A stretch of 64,000 bases of DNA. Source: Nissolia schottii (lineage: Eukaryota > Streptophyta > Magnoliopsida > Fabales > Fabaceae). The notes beneath the pieces were generated by a model. It was not told the DNA's origin. It ran no database searches and worked only from the letters and a program-made list of their open reading frames with translations. Shown here one piece after another: positions 12,622-23,500 of the stretch (position 1 is its first letter; each line of letters starts with the position of its first letter). The stretch lies in contig QANU01097513.1 in NCBI GenBank assembly GCA_003254905.1, positions 1 to 64,000 of the forward strand, in the 5' to 3' direction. The position numbers and the translations under genes are program-made.

Positions 12622-12786
12622 ATAGGGTTCAGATTCTTCGACACATGAAATCTGCGCCGTGAAACGTGACATCGAAGCTGATATATTGGGGACTGTAGGG
12701 TCGCCTATCGGTATGGCTCCGGAAGCTTTCATCCCAATCTTTGCCCTCAGCTGCTTGAAATTGAACAATCTATTAGAATATATAGA
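12622..12786 (+). pseudogene. Unidentified conserved coding-like fragment, copy B
   Basis: This is the unit B counterpart of 9262-9425, reading RDIEADILGTVGSPIGM and PEAFIPIFALS with a few substitutions. It has the same position relative to the downstream LTR and the same absence of a start. Function unknown. Confidence 0.35.
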
Positions 12787-13004
12787 TGATATAGTTAATA
12801 ATTGTAATTGTGATTAATAATTGTAATAGTTAGTTAAGATTAGCTAATAGTTTAGCTAATTAGCTAATGGTTAATGGTTATCATGGGCCTATATATAAGC
12901 ATGCACCACTTGTAGTTTGTAATTTTTCTCATTCTATCAATTTCATTCAGTTTCTATTCTATTTTCTCCTTGTTACCATGGATTTCAATATGGTATCAGA
13001 GCCT
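12776..13004 (+). mobile_element. Copia-type LTR with intact primer-binding site (unit B)
   Basis: This is the counterpart of the unit A LTR. The LTR-like block with a TATATAAGCATG promoter motif ends just before TGGTATCAGAGCC (12991-13003), a perfect plant tRNA-iMet primer-binding motif. The pyrimidine-rich leader continues to about 13170 and stops abruptly with no coding region. Confidence 0.7.
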
Positions 13005-13597
13005 TGAACATTCCGCAGTACTCATTTCTTTTTTCGTTTTTTTTTTCTTCCTTCACTTTCTTTCATTTTCCCGCTTCCCAAACACTTTTTCTTTGGATTC
13101 TTTCCCTTTCTTTGTTTATTTTCTCACGGTGTCTCCCTTCAATTATGCAGAGAACATTCTGCATTTTCCTCTCAATTATTATAGACTATTCCTATAACAT
13201 ATATACTGATGTGTGCTATATGATTTAATGTAAGAAATTAATATTTTTATTAAAATATTTGTAAAGAAGTGTATTATAGTTTAAATGACCATCAAATTTC
13301 TAAATCCTATAATGGAAGAATTAACCTGAAAGACTTTTATATCTTGCAAGGACAATTTTGTCCAAAAAGTTTACCTAATTATGTGTCACATCAATTATCA
13401 CCATTAGAAAAATAATGATGGAATTAATGTGACTGACTTTTACATTTTGCTGACAAAGTTTTGACCAATTTTTTTTTAAAACAAAAACGAAGTTAACAAA
13501 AATAAAAATCAATAAAAATCAAATTTGGGATTTTTTCCATTTAGTTTTATTGGGTCATGTAATTCCATTTCATCTAACAATCATAACCACTTTTGAA

Positions 13598-13851
13598 TGT
13601 TAAACATCGTGCAAAAACAGATAAATGAGACCCCAAAAAATATAGGAGAAAGATAGATAACAGAGAAATAACAATTGTATTATCTGAGAGTTGTTGTGTT
13701 TCTTTACATAGGAGGCTGAGCCTATTTATAGGTTCAAGACTCAATGACCAAAACATAATGGACAAAAATAAATTAGAAATCAATTTAAAAGATTATAATT
13801 AAATCAAATCAATCAAATCAAATTGTTTACAATCATAAATTATTCTTAACA
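13598..13851 (-). repeat. TRIM 3' LTR (left)
   Basis: Direct terminal repeat, about 90% like 14265-14503 by eye. It has TG...CA ends and a polypurine-tract complement immediately to its right. Confidence 0.85.
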
Positions 13852-13899
13852 CCCTCCCTCAAGCTAAAGCTCCCCGAACTTTAAGCTTTTCATAGTTCA

Positions 13900-14150
13900 A
13901 CGGAAGGCTGAGTGGAGCAGAACCAACAAAACAGAGGCAATAAAGGCTGGGTAGAACCAGCGAAGGCAACAATGGTTGGGTGGAACCATCGAAGGCAACA
14001 GTGGCTGGGCGGAACCAGCAAAGGCAAAAGTGGCTGGGCGGAACCAGCAAAGGCAACAACGGAGGTAACATTAGGAGTTGGGCGGAATCAACAAAGGCAA
14101 CATCGAGAGTTAGGCGGAACTAGCAAAGGCAACAACGATATGCAACAATC
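13900..14150. repeat. Degenerate tandem repeat inside the TRIM
   Basis: About seven imperfect units built on GGCTGGGCGGAACCAGC and AAAGGCAACAA follow each other. They make one frame open (Gly-, Gln- and Lys-rich peptide), but the openness follows from the repeat period and there is no recognisable protein. The block is strikingly GC-rich compared with its surroundings. Confidence 0.75.
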
Positions 14151-14264
14151 GAGATTACAAGGAGGCAGAGTAAGTCAACATCAAGATTATGTGGAGTCGG
14201 TTAAGGGAAAAATTGGCGGAAGCGGGGATATGGGTTCAAGGTGGGAACCATGGCTCTAATACCA

Positions 14265-14503
14265 TGTTAAACATCATGGAAAAACAGATAAATGAGACAC
14301 CAAAAGATATAGGAGAAAGATAGATAACAGAAAAATAACAATTGTATTATCTGAGAGTTGTTGTGTTTCTTTACATAGGAGACTGAGCCTATTTATAGGC
14401 TGAAGACTCAACGATCAAAAATAAATTACAATAAATTTAAAAGATTATAATTAAATCAAATCAATCAAATCAAATTATTTACAATCATAAATTATTCTTA
14501 ACA
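14265..14503 (-). repeat. TRIM 5' LTR (right)
   Basis: Direct terminal repeat matching 13598-13851. The primer-binding site lies directly to its left at 14251-14264. Confidence 0.85.
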
Positions 14504-15814
14504 ATGAAATTACTATTTTATTTATGTAGCATTACTCATAATTCATATATTTATTTCATAGCATATATTATATATAAAATCTCCTTACATATATAAATAA
14601 ATGTAACTTTAAGGTATTAATTGGTAGTTAAAATTTTTTGATATAATTATTTAATTATATATTATCACATCAATAAAAATATTTAATTCTTAAGTTATAG
14701 TTTCAAAAAGTTACACATTGACTAACGTATAATTAAATGACATTACATAAAAAAAAATCTATCAAAACTTAATTAAGAAAAACTACCCCATCAAAAAAAA
14801 GTTAAGAACTACATTGTGAGAATCAAAACAAAAACTACATTATCTCATAAATAAAATAATGAGAAAAAGTTAAAGAAAAGTTACACTCACACACACATAT
14901 ATATAAATATAAATATAATATGAAGACCAGCATAGTATATAAAGCTAATGAAGACTTTAGAAGACCCGCTTTCTCCTATATGTGTTTCTTATTAAATAGA
15001 TTAAAGAATGCAGTATTCATTTGATACCCTAAATATTATAAGTTGTTTAATGCCAAGCACTTGCCCAGGTAAAATGTGGGTTTTTCTGATTTCTGAGTCA
15101 TTCTTTCATCTTTAATTGAGGAAGAATTTATGTCAAAAAAAATAAAAATAAAGAGTTTATTAGAACTCCCCAAAACATCTTCATCCTTAACCCTAAAAAA
15201 GAAAAGAAGAGGGATAAATATAAGCGAGCAGGATTAGACAATAAATATGTAGGTTAGAGATAGAAATGTTTCTTTCATGAAGGATATATATTATATAAGA
15301 TTTTCTCAGCATTTCTTTTGATCTCCCAGTAAAGATTATAAAATATATCGATGAACTAAATTATTTGTTCTGTTATGTAGTAATTTTTTAATTTAGTAAA
15401 ATTAAAAAAGAAAATTATGGTTAAATACATCTTGTAAGTAGCCATTTTTTTGGGTGAGTCCTAACATTAATTTTTTTTTAAACGCATTTAATCATTTTTT
15501 TTAAGTTTGAATAAGTCAAAATTGGAAACATATATTTATTTATAGGTTTGGTGTATGCATAGACCTTCACTGTGAGATGGGAAGACCACGCACATGACTT
15601 GCCTAGAAAGCATGGCAGCCGTGGCCGTTTCATAAAATATAAAATGGAAGACTTAAAAGGAAGACTTGCTTAAATTCTTTATTCTCTTACTTATCTTATT
15701 GCAATACACTTGTTGAAATTTGAATTCATCTCAATCCAAGCATTTTTTTTAGGGTTTAGATTAGATTAAAAGACCCTTTTTTTGGGTTTAGACTAGAAGA
15801 CTTACATAATTTGA

Positions 15815-16020
15815 TGTCACTAAGGAGTAACACAATTGATTAATGTTTAAACTTTTACCTTAAAAAGGTGAGGCTTTGAATTCGCTAACCAATGTGAGGA
15901 TCTTGTTGGTGGGTGATTTGTAAATGCCTCTGTAAACGTTCTACGAGCTTGGAGGCATGCCCTGACCCTGGTGAGATACTTATGTTTAACTCCCACCTAA
16001 ATTTTTATTGACAAAAAAAA
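15815..16020 (+). mobile_element. SINE-like retroposon with target-site duplication
   Basis: A block of about 206 bp ends in a run of A and is flanked by CTTACATAATTTGA (15801-15814) and CTTATATAATTAGA (16021-16034), a 14-bp target-site duplication with two mismatches. The first 80 bases contain a weak A-box-like and B-box-like pair (GAGGCTTTGAATTCGC), as expected of a tRNA-derived SINE. It has no coding capacity. Confidence 0.7.
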
Positions 16021-16070
16021 CTTATATAATTAGATGGTTTCTCACGAGACAAGTATACTTTTTTTTTTAC

Positions 16071-16370
16071 TAAATTCTTCTATTTTCTATAATTTTTAAA
16101 ATTAAATTAAACAAATTTTATCATTATTTTATGCTCTATATGATCTTGACAAACTTTTCATTATTCAAATCATAGAAAAACTAACCTGTAAGAAGTTTAA
16201 AGATTTACATATTATTTAAACTTATAATACAACTCTTTACAAATATATATTATATTAAAATTATTAATTTATCAAATTAAATTTTATAACACATCATATT
16301 AGATTATAAAATAATCACAAAAGTAGTTAAACTTTAGTAGGTAAAGGAAACCAATTAATTATAAAAACCA
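16071..16370. mobile_element. Degenerate MITE related to 56621-56992
   Basis: The block follows the same motif order as the MITE at 56.6 kb: ATGCTCTATATGATCTTGAC, a CATTATTCAAATCAT motif, GTTTAAAGATTTACA, ATTAATTTATCAAATTA and CATCATATTAGATTATA. Arms are more diverged and terminal inverted repeats are weak. It lies just upstream of the jacalin gene and may overlap its promoter. Confidence 0.55.
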
Positions 16371-16454
16371 ACCAACCCTCTTTCTGCCTTGCCTCACCCA
16401 CCCACACACACATATATGAAGAGAGGAGCTAATTAAGAGATCGCAAAATAGGAG

Positions 16455-17731
16455 ATGGATCGGTTATTTGGACAAAGAAAAGAGGGAAGTGGGGAGCAGA
16501 ATCACTTTACACTGGGACCATGGGGTGGCGACGGTGGATACAAATGGGACGACGGCCACTTCGCAGGGATCAGAGAAATCACTGTTGAGCATAGTGAGGA
16601 AGTAAAAGTAATATTGTCAATCACGGTGGATTATGATGTGCAAGGTGGCCATTTCAAAACAACCAAACATGGAGGGATCCATCCCGACTTTAAAGGCATC
16701 ACAACTAAGGTAAATAATTTGGTGCTGTAACGGTTAAAGTGACTGTCTTTTTTTTTTTCTTTTTTTTTTTTGCATATAACGTGGTTAACAAAGTGTTATA
16801 TCAATATTATCATATAAGTAAAATAAATTCGCTATATATTATGATTTGACTCAATTTTGAGTAATGAATATGCCATGATTTGGAATAAATTTGGGTCAAA
16901 TAATGAGTTATAGATTGAGTGAATTTATTTTACTCATATAACATTGTTATTGACGTGGTATTATGTAAGTCACATCAACAATTAATTAGTAAAGTCGCAT
17001 TATTGCAAGGTTAGACCCATGTAATTTTTGACATGTTTATATCAAAATTCAAAATTAAAAAAATAATTTTTTAAAAATCTAAACCAAATCTTAAAAAAAT
17101 TTAAAAAATCTAAAACATATTTAAGCTTTTTTATTCTTTCTCAACAATACGCTTTTAATCTAAGAGAAAAGCTAACAAATACTTGAAGACACTAATTAAA
17201 AAGTTTACAGTAACAATATTTTATTGAAAGTCTAAGCCTTTTAGATTTATAATGCATTAAAAATACTCAAATCTTTAAGCTCCTTATTAACAAGTGTTCT
17301 AGTCAGCGACGATCCATCCCGTACATGTGAAAATCCGAAGTTTGGTGCCACTACCCTCTAACATATTACAATTCCCAATATTTGTTGCTATGTCTATGTA
17401 GTTTAAGCTAAACTACCCAAGCGAATACCTCAAAAGCGTGTCTGGGCACTATGCTCCAACACACCCTGGTGGTAACCCACATATTCGTTCATTGACATTC
17501 AAGACCAATCGAAACAGAATCTGTGGACCGTACGGTTATGCAGAAGGGACCCCATTCGAGTTCACAAATGACACTCTTGAAATTGTGGGATTTCATGGAC
17601 GATGTGCTTATTTTGTTGACTCAATTGGGATCCATTTGCGTCATCGGAAAACCAGTAGCAGAAAACCGAAAAACTTCCTCCTGCAGGCCCCAAAAGGTAG
17701 TTATTTTTCTATGCTCGTCAAACGTGTTTAA
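16455..17731 (+). CDS. Jacalin-related lectin domain protein
   Basis: Two coding exons, 16455-16709 and 17402-17731, join in phase 0 (AAG, then TTTAAGCTA) with GT-AG borders, giving about 195 residues. The jacalin fold is recognisable from GPWGGDGG at residues 21-28, through YPSEYLKSVSGHY at the start of exon 2, to GFHGRCAYFVDSIGIHL near the end. Jacalin-related lectins bind mannose- or galactose-type glycans and in plants often take part in stress or defence. No signal peptide is present, which suggests a nucleo-cytoplasmic protein. The start was chosen as the first ATG of the exon, 19 residues before GPWGG. After QAPKG a GGTAG donor is possible, so the C terminus could instead continue in a further exon (a candidate near 19945). 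The single intron holds a foldback sequence. Confidence 0.85.
16782..16975. repeat. Imperfect foldback (MITE-like) in the jacalin intron
   Basis: The left arm around 16782-16832 (CGTGGTTAACA to AGTAAAATAAATTC) pairs with the complement of the right arm around 16917-16957 (GAATTTATTTTACTCATATA to ATTGACGTGG). The shared core on both arms reads ATAAGTAAAATAAATTC or its near complement. A loop of about 80 bp separates the arms. Confidence 0.6.
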
Positions 17732-19293
17732 TATGTATTTTAAGAGTATTATCAACAACTCATTATTTAATTTTATACATTTTGTAAATATTATAAATTA
17801 AAATGAGTAGTTGATAGTACTCCTTGAGTACTCAATAACTTCTTTTCTTAGAGTTTATTTGGTTTTAAAAATGATATTTTGACATTAAGATTGATGTTAA
17901 AATGACACTCTATCATCTGATTTTAGATATTTTGCTTTCTTTTTCTTTGTTACTTTTCAAGATTTTCTAATAGAAACAGTGAAAATAGAAAAATTTAAGT
18001 TTCTACTTTTTATCTCTAATTTTAATTATTTCTTCATAAAATATAATATGAAAACAAAAACATAAACCCAAACAAACCTTCAATTTTCTACTCTTTTTTA
18101 GTATTTACCCTCTTAATATTGTTTTTTTTTTCCTAACAAAATTTAAAACAAAATTCATCGAAATTCATCACCATTTCACAATTTAATGTAATGTATTAAC
18201 GTGTCATGTTGAAAATTCTGATTTCTTTATAACCCAATAGCACCTATGTTAAATCATCAAAAAATTAACTAGACTATACTAAATGTGAAAGCATACATAA
18301 ATTCTTAAATATATAGGAGTTGATTGATATTGTTCATTGACATTTGTATTTGTGGTGATTGACCTTCCTCAACCTTTATTATCTATTTATATTTAGTTGT
18401 TGGTTCCCATAAAATCTTAGAAGGCTAAGCAAATAGTTTTAAATATATAGCATGATCATCATAACATAATTCTTATATTGATATCGTAACATAACTTAAT
18501 ATCTTTAAGTGTTTTATCTTGAAAAAATAAAAGTAGATTAAGATCTTATGCTTAGGGAGGTGCTCAGGTAAGAGAGGTACGTCACATGCGTCACAATGGA
18601 CATCTTAAGTACCAAGTCTTGTCTTAACCAGAACCTTTCTTTAACATAAGTCTTCTCCCACTAGAATCTTTCCTTAACCATTATCTTTTATTAAGAGTTT
18701 AACTAATTAAATAGTATGAATATCTCTATCATTTAATGCTAATCATACATACACAATATAAATATATTTAATGCAACAAATGTGATCCCATGTAGTTTTT
18801 AGTGTCATGATTTTCTAAAAATAGCTTTGTAAATATCTATCTCAAAAATAAAGATTTTATAAATAAATAATCATGAGAGAATATTTAACTAGATAAAAGA
18901 ATAACTAACTTCATAAATACGTAATTAAAATAATAAATTTCATCTCCTAGAATTTTATAAAACGTACATAAATAAAATAAAAATAAATAACTTTTAAAAA
19001 TAACTACATGATCTAAAATAGACAGTGAAGAAAACCGCTCACCTGAAATGGCTGAACGCTAAGGAGCACTAAGCTGGGAGCTCCTAAGGAGGCACTGCCT
19101 CCCCACGAACAGAAGACGAGAGGGAGAAAAGAAATAAAATTTAACTGGAGCGAAAAGTCTCACAAAGTATGACCTCTCAAACTCTTGGAGTGAATTAGCA
19201 AGTTTAAACACTCACTTGAAGCCTCTATATATAGGGAAAGAAGGATACCCCCTTCTACAATATTAATCGATGTGGGACAATTTCTACACTCAT

Positions 19294-19432
19294 TTCGCGC
19301 GAGATAAGCTCCATAAACCACTTTTGCTCTCCTGCGGCATCATCTCGTGTGTTTGGGTTTACGTCTCGCGCGAGATGTGCCTTGCAACTAGCATCTCACA
19401 TGAGATGCTCTTTGCGTCTCGCGCGAAATGCT
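19294..19432. repeat. Cluster of TCTCGCGCGAGA palindromes
   Basis: Four related palindromic motifs occur in about 140 bp: TTCGCGCGAGAT (19294-19305), TCTCGCGCGAGATG (19364-19377), CATCTCACATGAGATG (19392-19407) and TCTCGCGCGAAATG (19418-19431). They are conspicuous in AT-rich surroundings and are probably part of a transposon terminus. Confidence 0.7.
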
Positions 19433-20205
19433 TTTCTCCCCCTTTTTTTCTCTTCTAAGGGTCGTTTACAATATGATACGAATAAGAGTGTTTTGTACAC
19501 TGTCATCAAACAGAATACAAAACTAACTTGTATGTCTTTATTTTTATGTCTTTGTCACCATGTCTTTGTATTCCAGTCCTGTCTCAGCAACCAAACACAG
19601 TGTAAGAGACCATTTATCCCTTTGCCAGTTATATATGGCCTTATATAAGCTGAATTGTATTAAAAGAAAAACCCATAAAAACTAATTGCACGAGCGATTA
19701 TCAAATAGCTCTAACTGTAATGCCTTTAGTTTTGAAGCAAAATGAGACATGTCCATGATGTACTCCCTTATATTTCCTTTTAATTTATGCTTTATTCAAA
19801 TTATGCCTGATGTAATAGACTATACTAGATGTGAAACGTACCTAAATTAATAAATATATATGAGTTGATTGATATTGTTCATTGATGTTTGTATTCACGG
19901 TGATTGACCTTCCTCAACTAAAATCTATTTATTCCCTTCACAGGGCTTGAGAGCAATTCTTCAAATGGAAAATATACTACTTATTCGACTTTGATGTGTT
20001 GGGGACAAAGATCCTTTATTATCTATTTATACTTAGATGTTAGTTCCCATAATATAAGGTCAAGCAAAAATAACATGATAGATTTTTTTTTTATTTTCAT
20101 TTGAGCTCAAACTGAAAGTAGTCCGGACTTATTTTATTTTATTTCAAACAATAGTAAAATCACCATATATAAATCATAATAAAATAGCTAACATTACCAT
20201 ACTTA

Positions 20206-20233
20206 TTTATATATATATATATATATATATATN
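20206..20233. repeat. (TA)n microsatellite ending at a single N
   Basis: A TA run of about 25 bases is interrupted by N at 20233, probably a sequencing or assembly stop in the repeat. Confidence 0.85.
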
Positions 20234-20506
20234 ATTTATAGGGAAGATTATCATAATTAAGTTTCGAACCTTTTATTAGTTAACTCTATTTAATAAATGT
20301 CAATATAAGATGAGTAAAAAGTGTGTTAAAACTATATAGAACATGCATGAACTGGTCAAAATTTTATGAATATTATTTTAAAAATCATTAAAAATAAAGA
20401 AATTTAGTGGAAGAGGTAATTAAATATCAAAAAGAGTATTTTCAATTTTTTTGTGTGGCTGCTGGCAAGGTATCTCCATAATTTGATGTATGATTTGTTA
20501 TTATAG

Positions 20507-23500
20507 AGCCTGAAATTAAGAAAGATTCAGCCTTGGGAAAATATGGGAAAGATTTGATAGAGTTGGCTAAAGAGGGAAAACTTGACCCAGTGATAGGAAG
20601 AGATAATGAAATAAGAAGGTGCATTCAGATTCTGTCTAGGAGGACAAAGAACAATCCTGTGCTAATTGGTGAGCCTGGTGTTGGAAAGACTGCCATCTCT
20701 GAAGGGTACGTAAAACCTTACACATCTTCTTCGCTTCTAGCTGTACTATTGTACCTTAGTAACATATTCATTCTCCAAATAATTTTAATGGCTGGGTGGT
20801 CCTAATCTTTTGAAAAAAAAATAGAGGCTTGATATGAAGCAAAAAAGGGCTTGCTATTAAAAATTGCAAATAAATGTTGGACGGTGACTCATTTTTCTAT
20901 AGCTAATGAGCAAATTTAACTTTTAATAATTAATGAGTTAATTTATTGAATTAGATCATCATTTAAAAATTTTACTTTTAATTAAATGAAACTTAAAACT
21001 AAGACTTGTTTTGTTGGTGTCAAATGACAAATTGTTTTTCAAATGTCAAAAGCAATATTCACATGGCAAAATCCTCTCCTTTTAAATATAAATATTAGAG
21101 GTTGCTTGTGTTTTATTTAATGAATGGTCCTAATCTTTTGAGAGAAATTATGATGAACATGCAATGAAATAAAATGATAAGATGGATTTATTTATTATGG
21201 GATAATTAATCGGGCCACGTTGACAACTAAATTTCAACTAATTTGGTACGAAAATTAGAGATAATTTCCTTTCTTCTAGGAAATGAGACCTCTTAAAGAT
21301 AAATAACTAAAGGATTTTTTTTTTCTTTTTTTGATTTTATCATTTTAATAGCAAGAAATATTTGTATGGTCTTAGACCACATTTAATATATGGTTAAAAA
21401 AATATTAAGAATTATTATTTTCTTATTTTCATATGTGTTGTTGTCTAGATTGAAGGTAGAGATCGAGTAGTGGGGTCACTGTATGGGATATGGTTATTCT
21501 AGATTTAAATTCTCTAAAGTAAGATCCTTTACTTGACAATTGCTCGGTTATTTTACTCCTTTAGTTGTGTATGAGAGACTATTTATAGAGGTGGTGTAGT
21601 AAGAGGGTATCACTCTTAACAAATATGGGAGACATTTGTTATGGTGTGCAATAATGGTGGGTTGAATTATGGGATAACACAGAAAATGAAGGGGATCTTA
21701 TCTTATTCTCCACGTGTGCTTATCTAGGTACATGGTTAGGCTTGCTAGGTTTACCATAATAGGTTTCAGGTTGAGCACCTTAGATGTTGATTTTGTGTAA
21801 GGGTTTTATTGATGAATGAAGTAGAAAACTTGAACAATGGATACCAATTATGGAAGTGAAAATCTCACTTTAGAAAGAAAAGTGGGGAATATTCATTTTT
21901 GAACGAAGTCTAGAACTCGAACGAATCCAAATAATCAATACTAATTATGAAAGTGCAAATCTTAAAAAAGTGAGGAGTATATATTTTTTAATCAATAAAG
22001 TAGATATCACGAATAAATTTCATTTATTTATCATAGACCTTGATGTTTCTTTATAGAGTGAGATCGTCACTTCTTAGGATTCCAATTCATAAGTGTATGA
22101 AATATTCATACCAGTTTCAAATTTTGTTATCTTGCAAGAATTTCCCATTTGTTAGAGTTCATATTTAGGTCAATATCCTTACAATGTACTGCATATTCAT
22201 CCACTTAACTCTGATTTGAAACAGACTTGCTCAGAGAATTGTTGAAGGAGATGTTCCTCAAGTTTTAATGAATCGTAGGGTATGTGCTTTGTCCAAGTAT
22301 TTGTTCTATTCTTTTGAAATCAAGAGATGAAAAACTTGGCATGAAGGATATATTTCTCTTAGACGTAATATTTTCATTCCTTTATAAAGGTCATATGGAT
22401 TGGCTAAAAAAAATACTTATCTTCATTATATTTTGAGTATAGTTTCTTTTAAAATGTTTAGTTTACAATTACAAAGTAATTTTTACTAAAAATCTCACTT
22501 TCATCCAATTCTTTTTAGAAGTAGGATCAATCAAACTTAAAAAAAAAGTGATATTTTACATTGTTTTTTAAAAAAGTACATTTTTAAAAATTGTATTTTA
22601 ACACTTGTAACTTGTTTGGATTGACTTACAGCAAAAATACTTTTTTCAGTAGAGTTTTTTTTTTTTAAGTAGAGCAATTTTTAAATAAAACAAATAAAAA
22701 AGTACACTAAATTATATCCACACACTTTTTAAATTATAAAAGTACATTTTTTTAATTATAAACAAGTGCTTTATTTTTTAAAAAAACCAATCCAAACAAA
22801 CCTTATTTTTCTAAAGAAGTGCTTTTTTTATAAGTCAATCCAAACAGACTAAAACTCATTTGAATTTTTTGCTCGTTGGATTGGAGTTGTAAAATGGATA
22901 TGATAAACTTTTTCTTTCTTTCTTCTGTTTCCAGCTCATATCCCTTGATGTAGGGGCGCTTGTTGCCGGAACAGAATATCGAGGATCATTCGAAGAAAGG
23001 TTAAAATCCACTCTCAAAGAAGTAGTCCAATCTGATGGCCGGATTATGCTTTTCATCGATGAGATTCACATTATTGTTAGAGCAGGTATCTTACTTTTTT
23101 TATACTACCATTTAATCAAATTTTGTCATACAACATAAAATGTTTGTTGGTTTTATTTTAAAAGTAATGCATGTAGTAGGATTTAGTTGGACGCATGTAT
23201 TAACAAAATTTAGTTTACAACTACCTACTAAATTCAATCTCACAATTCCTTCTATCATCATTTTCAAATTTTAATAAAAGTTTCAACTTTTCTCTGAAAC
23301 TTCTCTCACATCTCTCTCTCTACTCAATCTTTCACTACACAATATCTTTGCACTACTCTTGCTCTGTACTTCATTGATACTTATCTTATTAATATTTAAA
23401 AATAAAATATGTGACTTAGCACGCACAAAATGTTTATGAAGCCAGCTAGTTATTATAATATCTTTAGCCCTTTTGTTTCTAAGTAATATTGAATAAGTGA

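Larger units (their letters stand above)
13598..14503 (-). mobile_element. TRIM (terminal-repeat retrotransposon in miniature), reverse orientation
   Basis: Two direct terminal repeats, 13598-13851 (254 bp) and 14265-14503 (239 bp), both begin TGTTAAACATC and end ATTCTTAACA. Just inside the right repeat, 14251-14264 is the complement of TGGTATTAGAGCCA, a tRNA-Met type primer-binding site. Just inside the left repeat a pyrimidine run (CCCTCCCTC) is the complement of a polypurine tract. The element therefore reads on the minus strand, with its 5' LTR on the right. Total length is 906 bp, with an internal region of about 410 bp and no reverse transcriptase. The insertion is absent from unit A, so it entered after the segmental duplication. 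AATG or a similar short repeat flanks it. Confidence 0.88.
12225..15782 (+). repeat. Tandem segmental duplication, unit B
   Basis: This is the second copy of the 8860-12220 unit. It starts with a ClpB 3'-flank sequence (12225 to about 12440) with no ClpB exon in front, which puts the duplication breakpoint just after the ClpB stop codon. Compared with unit A it carries an extra 906-bp TRIM element, lacks about 650 bp of LTR-like sequence, and has a shorter CA repeat. Confidence 0.88.
17732..20506. other. Gene-poor region with duplicated and transposon-like blocks
   Basis: The block at 18265-18420 recurs at about 19810-20060, with shared GAGTTGATTGATATTGTTCA and GTGATTGACCTTCCTCAAC. The second copy has about 95 extra bases beginning after TTCACAG at 19944, a possible acceptor. 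18550-18720 and 19020-19250 look transposon-derived (a TATATATAGGGA promoter motif at 19226). 19294-19432 holds CpG palindromes, and 19459-19615 resembles a MITE of the type ending in TGTTTGGTTGCTGAGAC on the other strand. No ClpB N-terminal domain exon could be found here. Confidence 0.5.

Noticed and set aside
13912-14259. 115-codon open frame in the TRIM interior
   Set aside because: Openness results from the tandem repeat period; no known protein pattern and it lies between LTRs.
19270-19648. Two overlapping Cys-rich frames
   Set aside because: They coincide with CpG palindromes and a MITE-like block; peptide pattern arises from repeated motifs.
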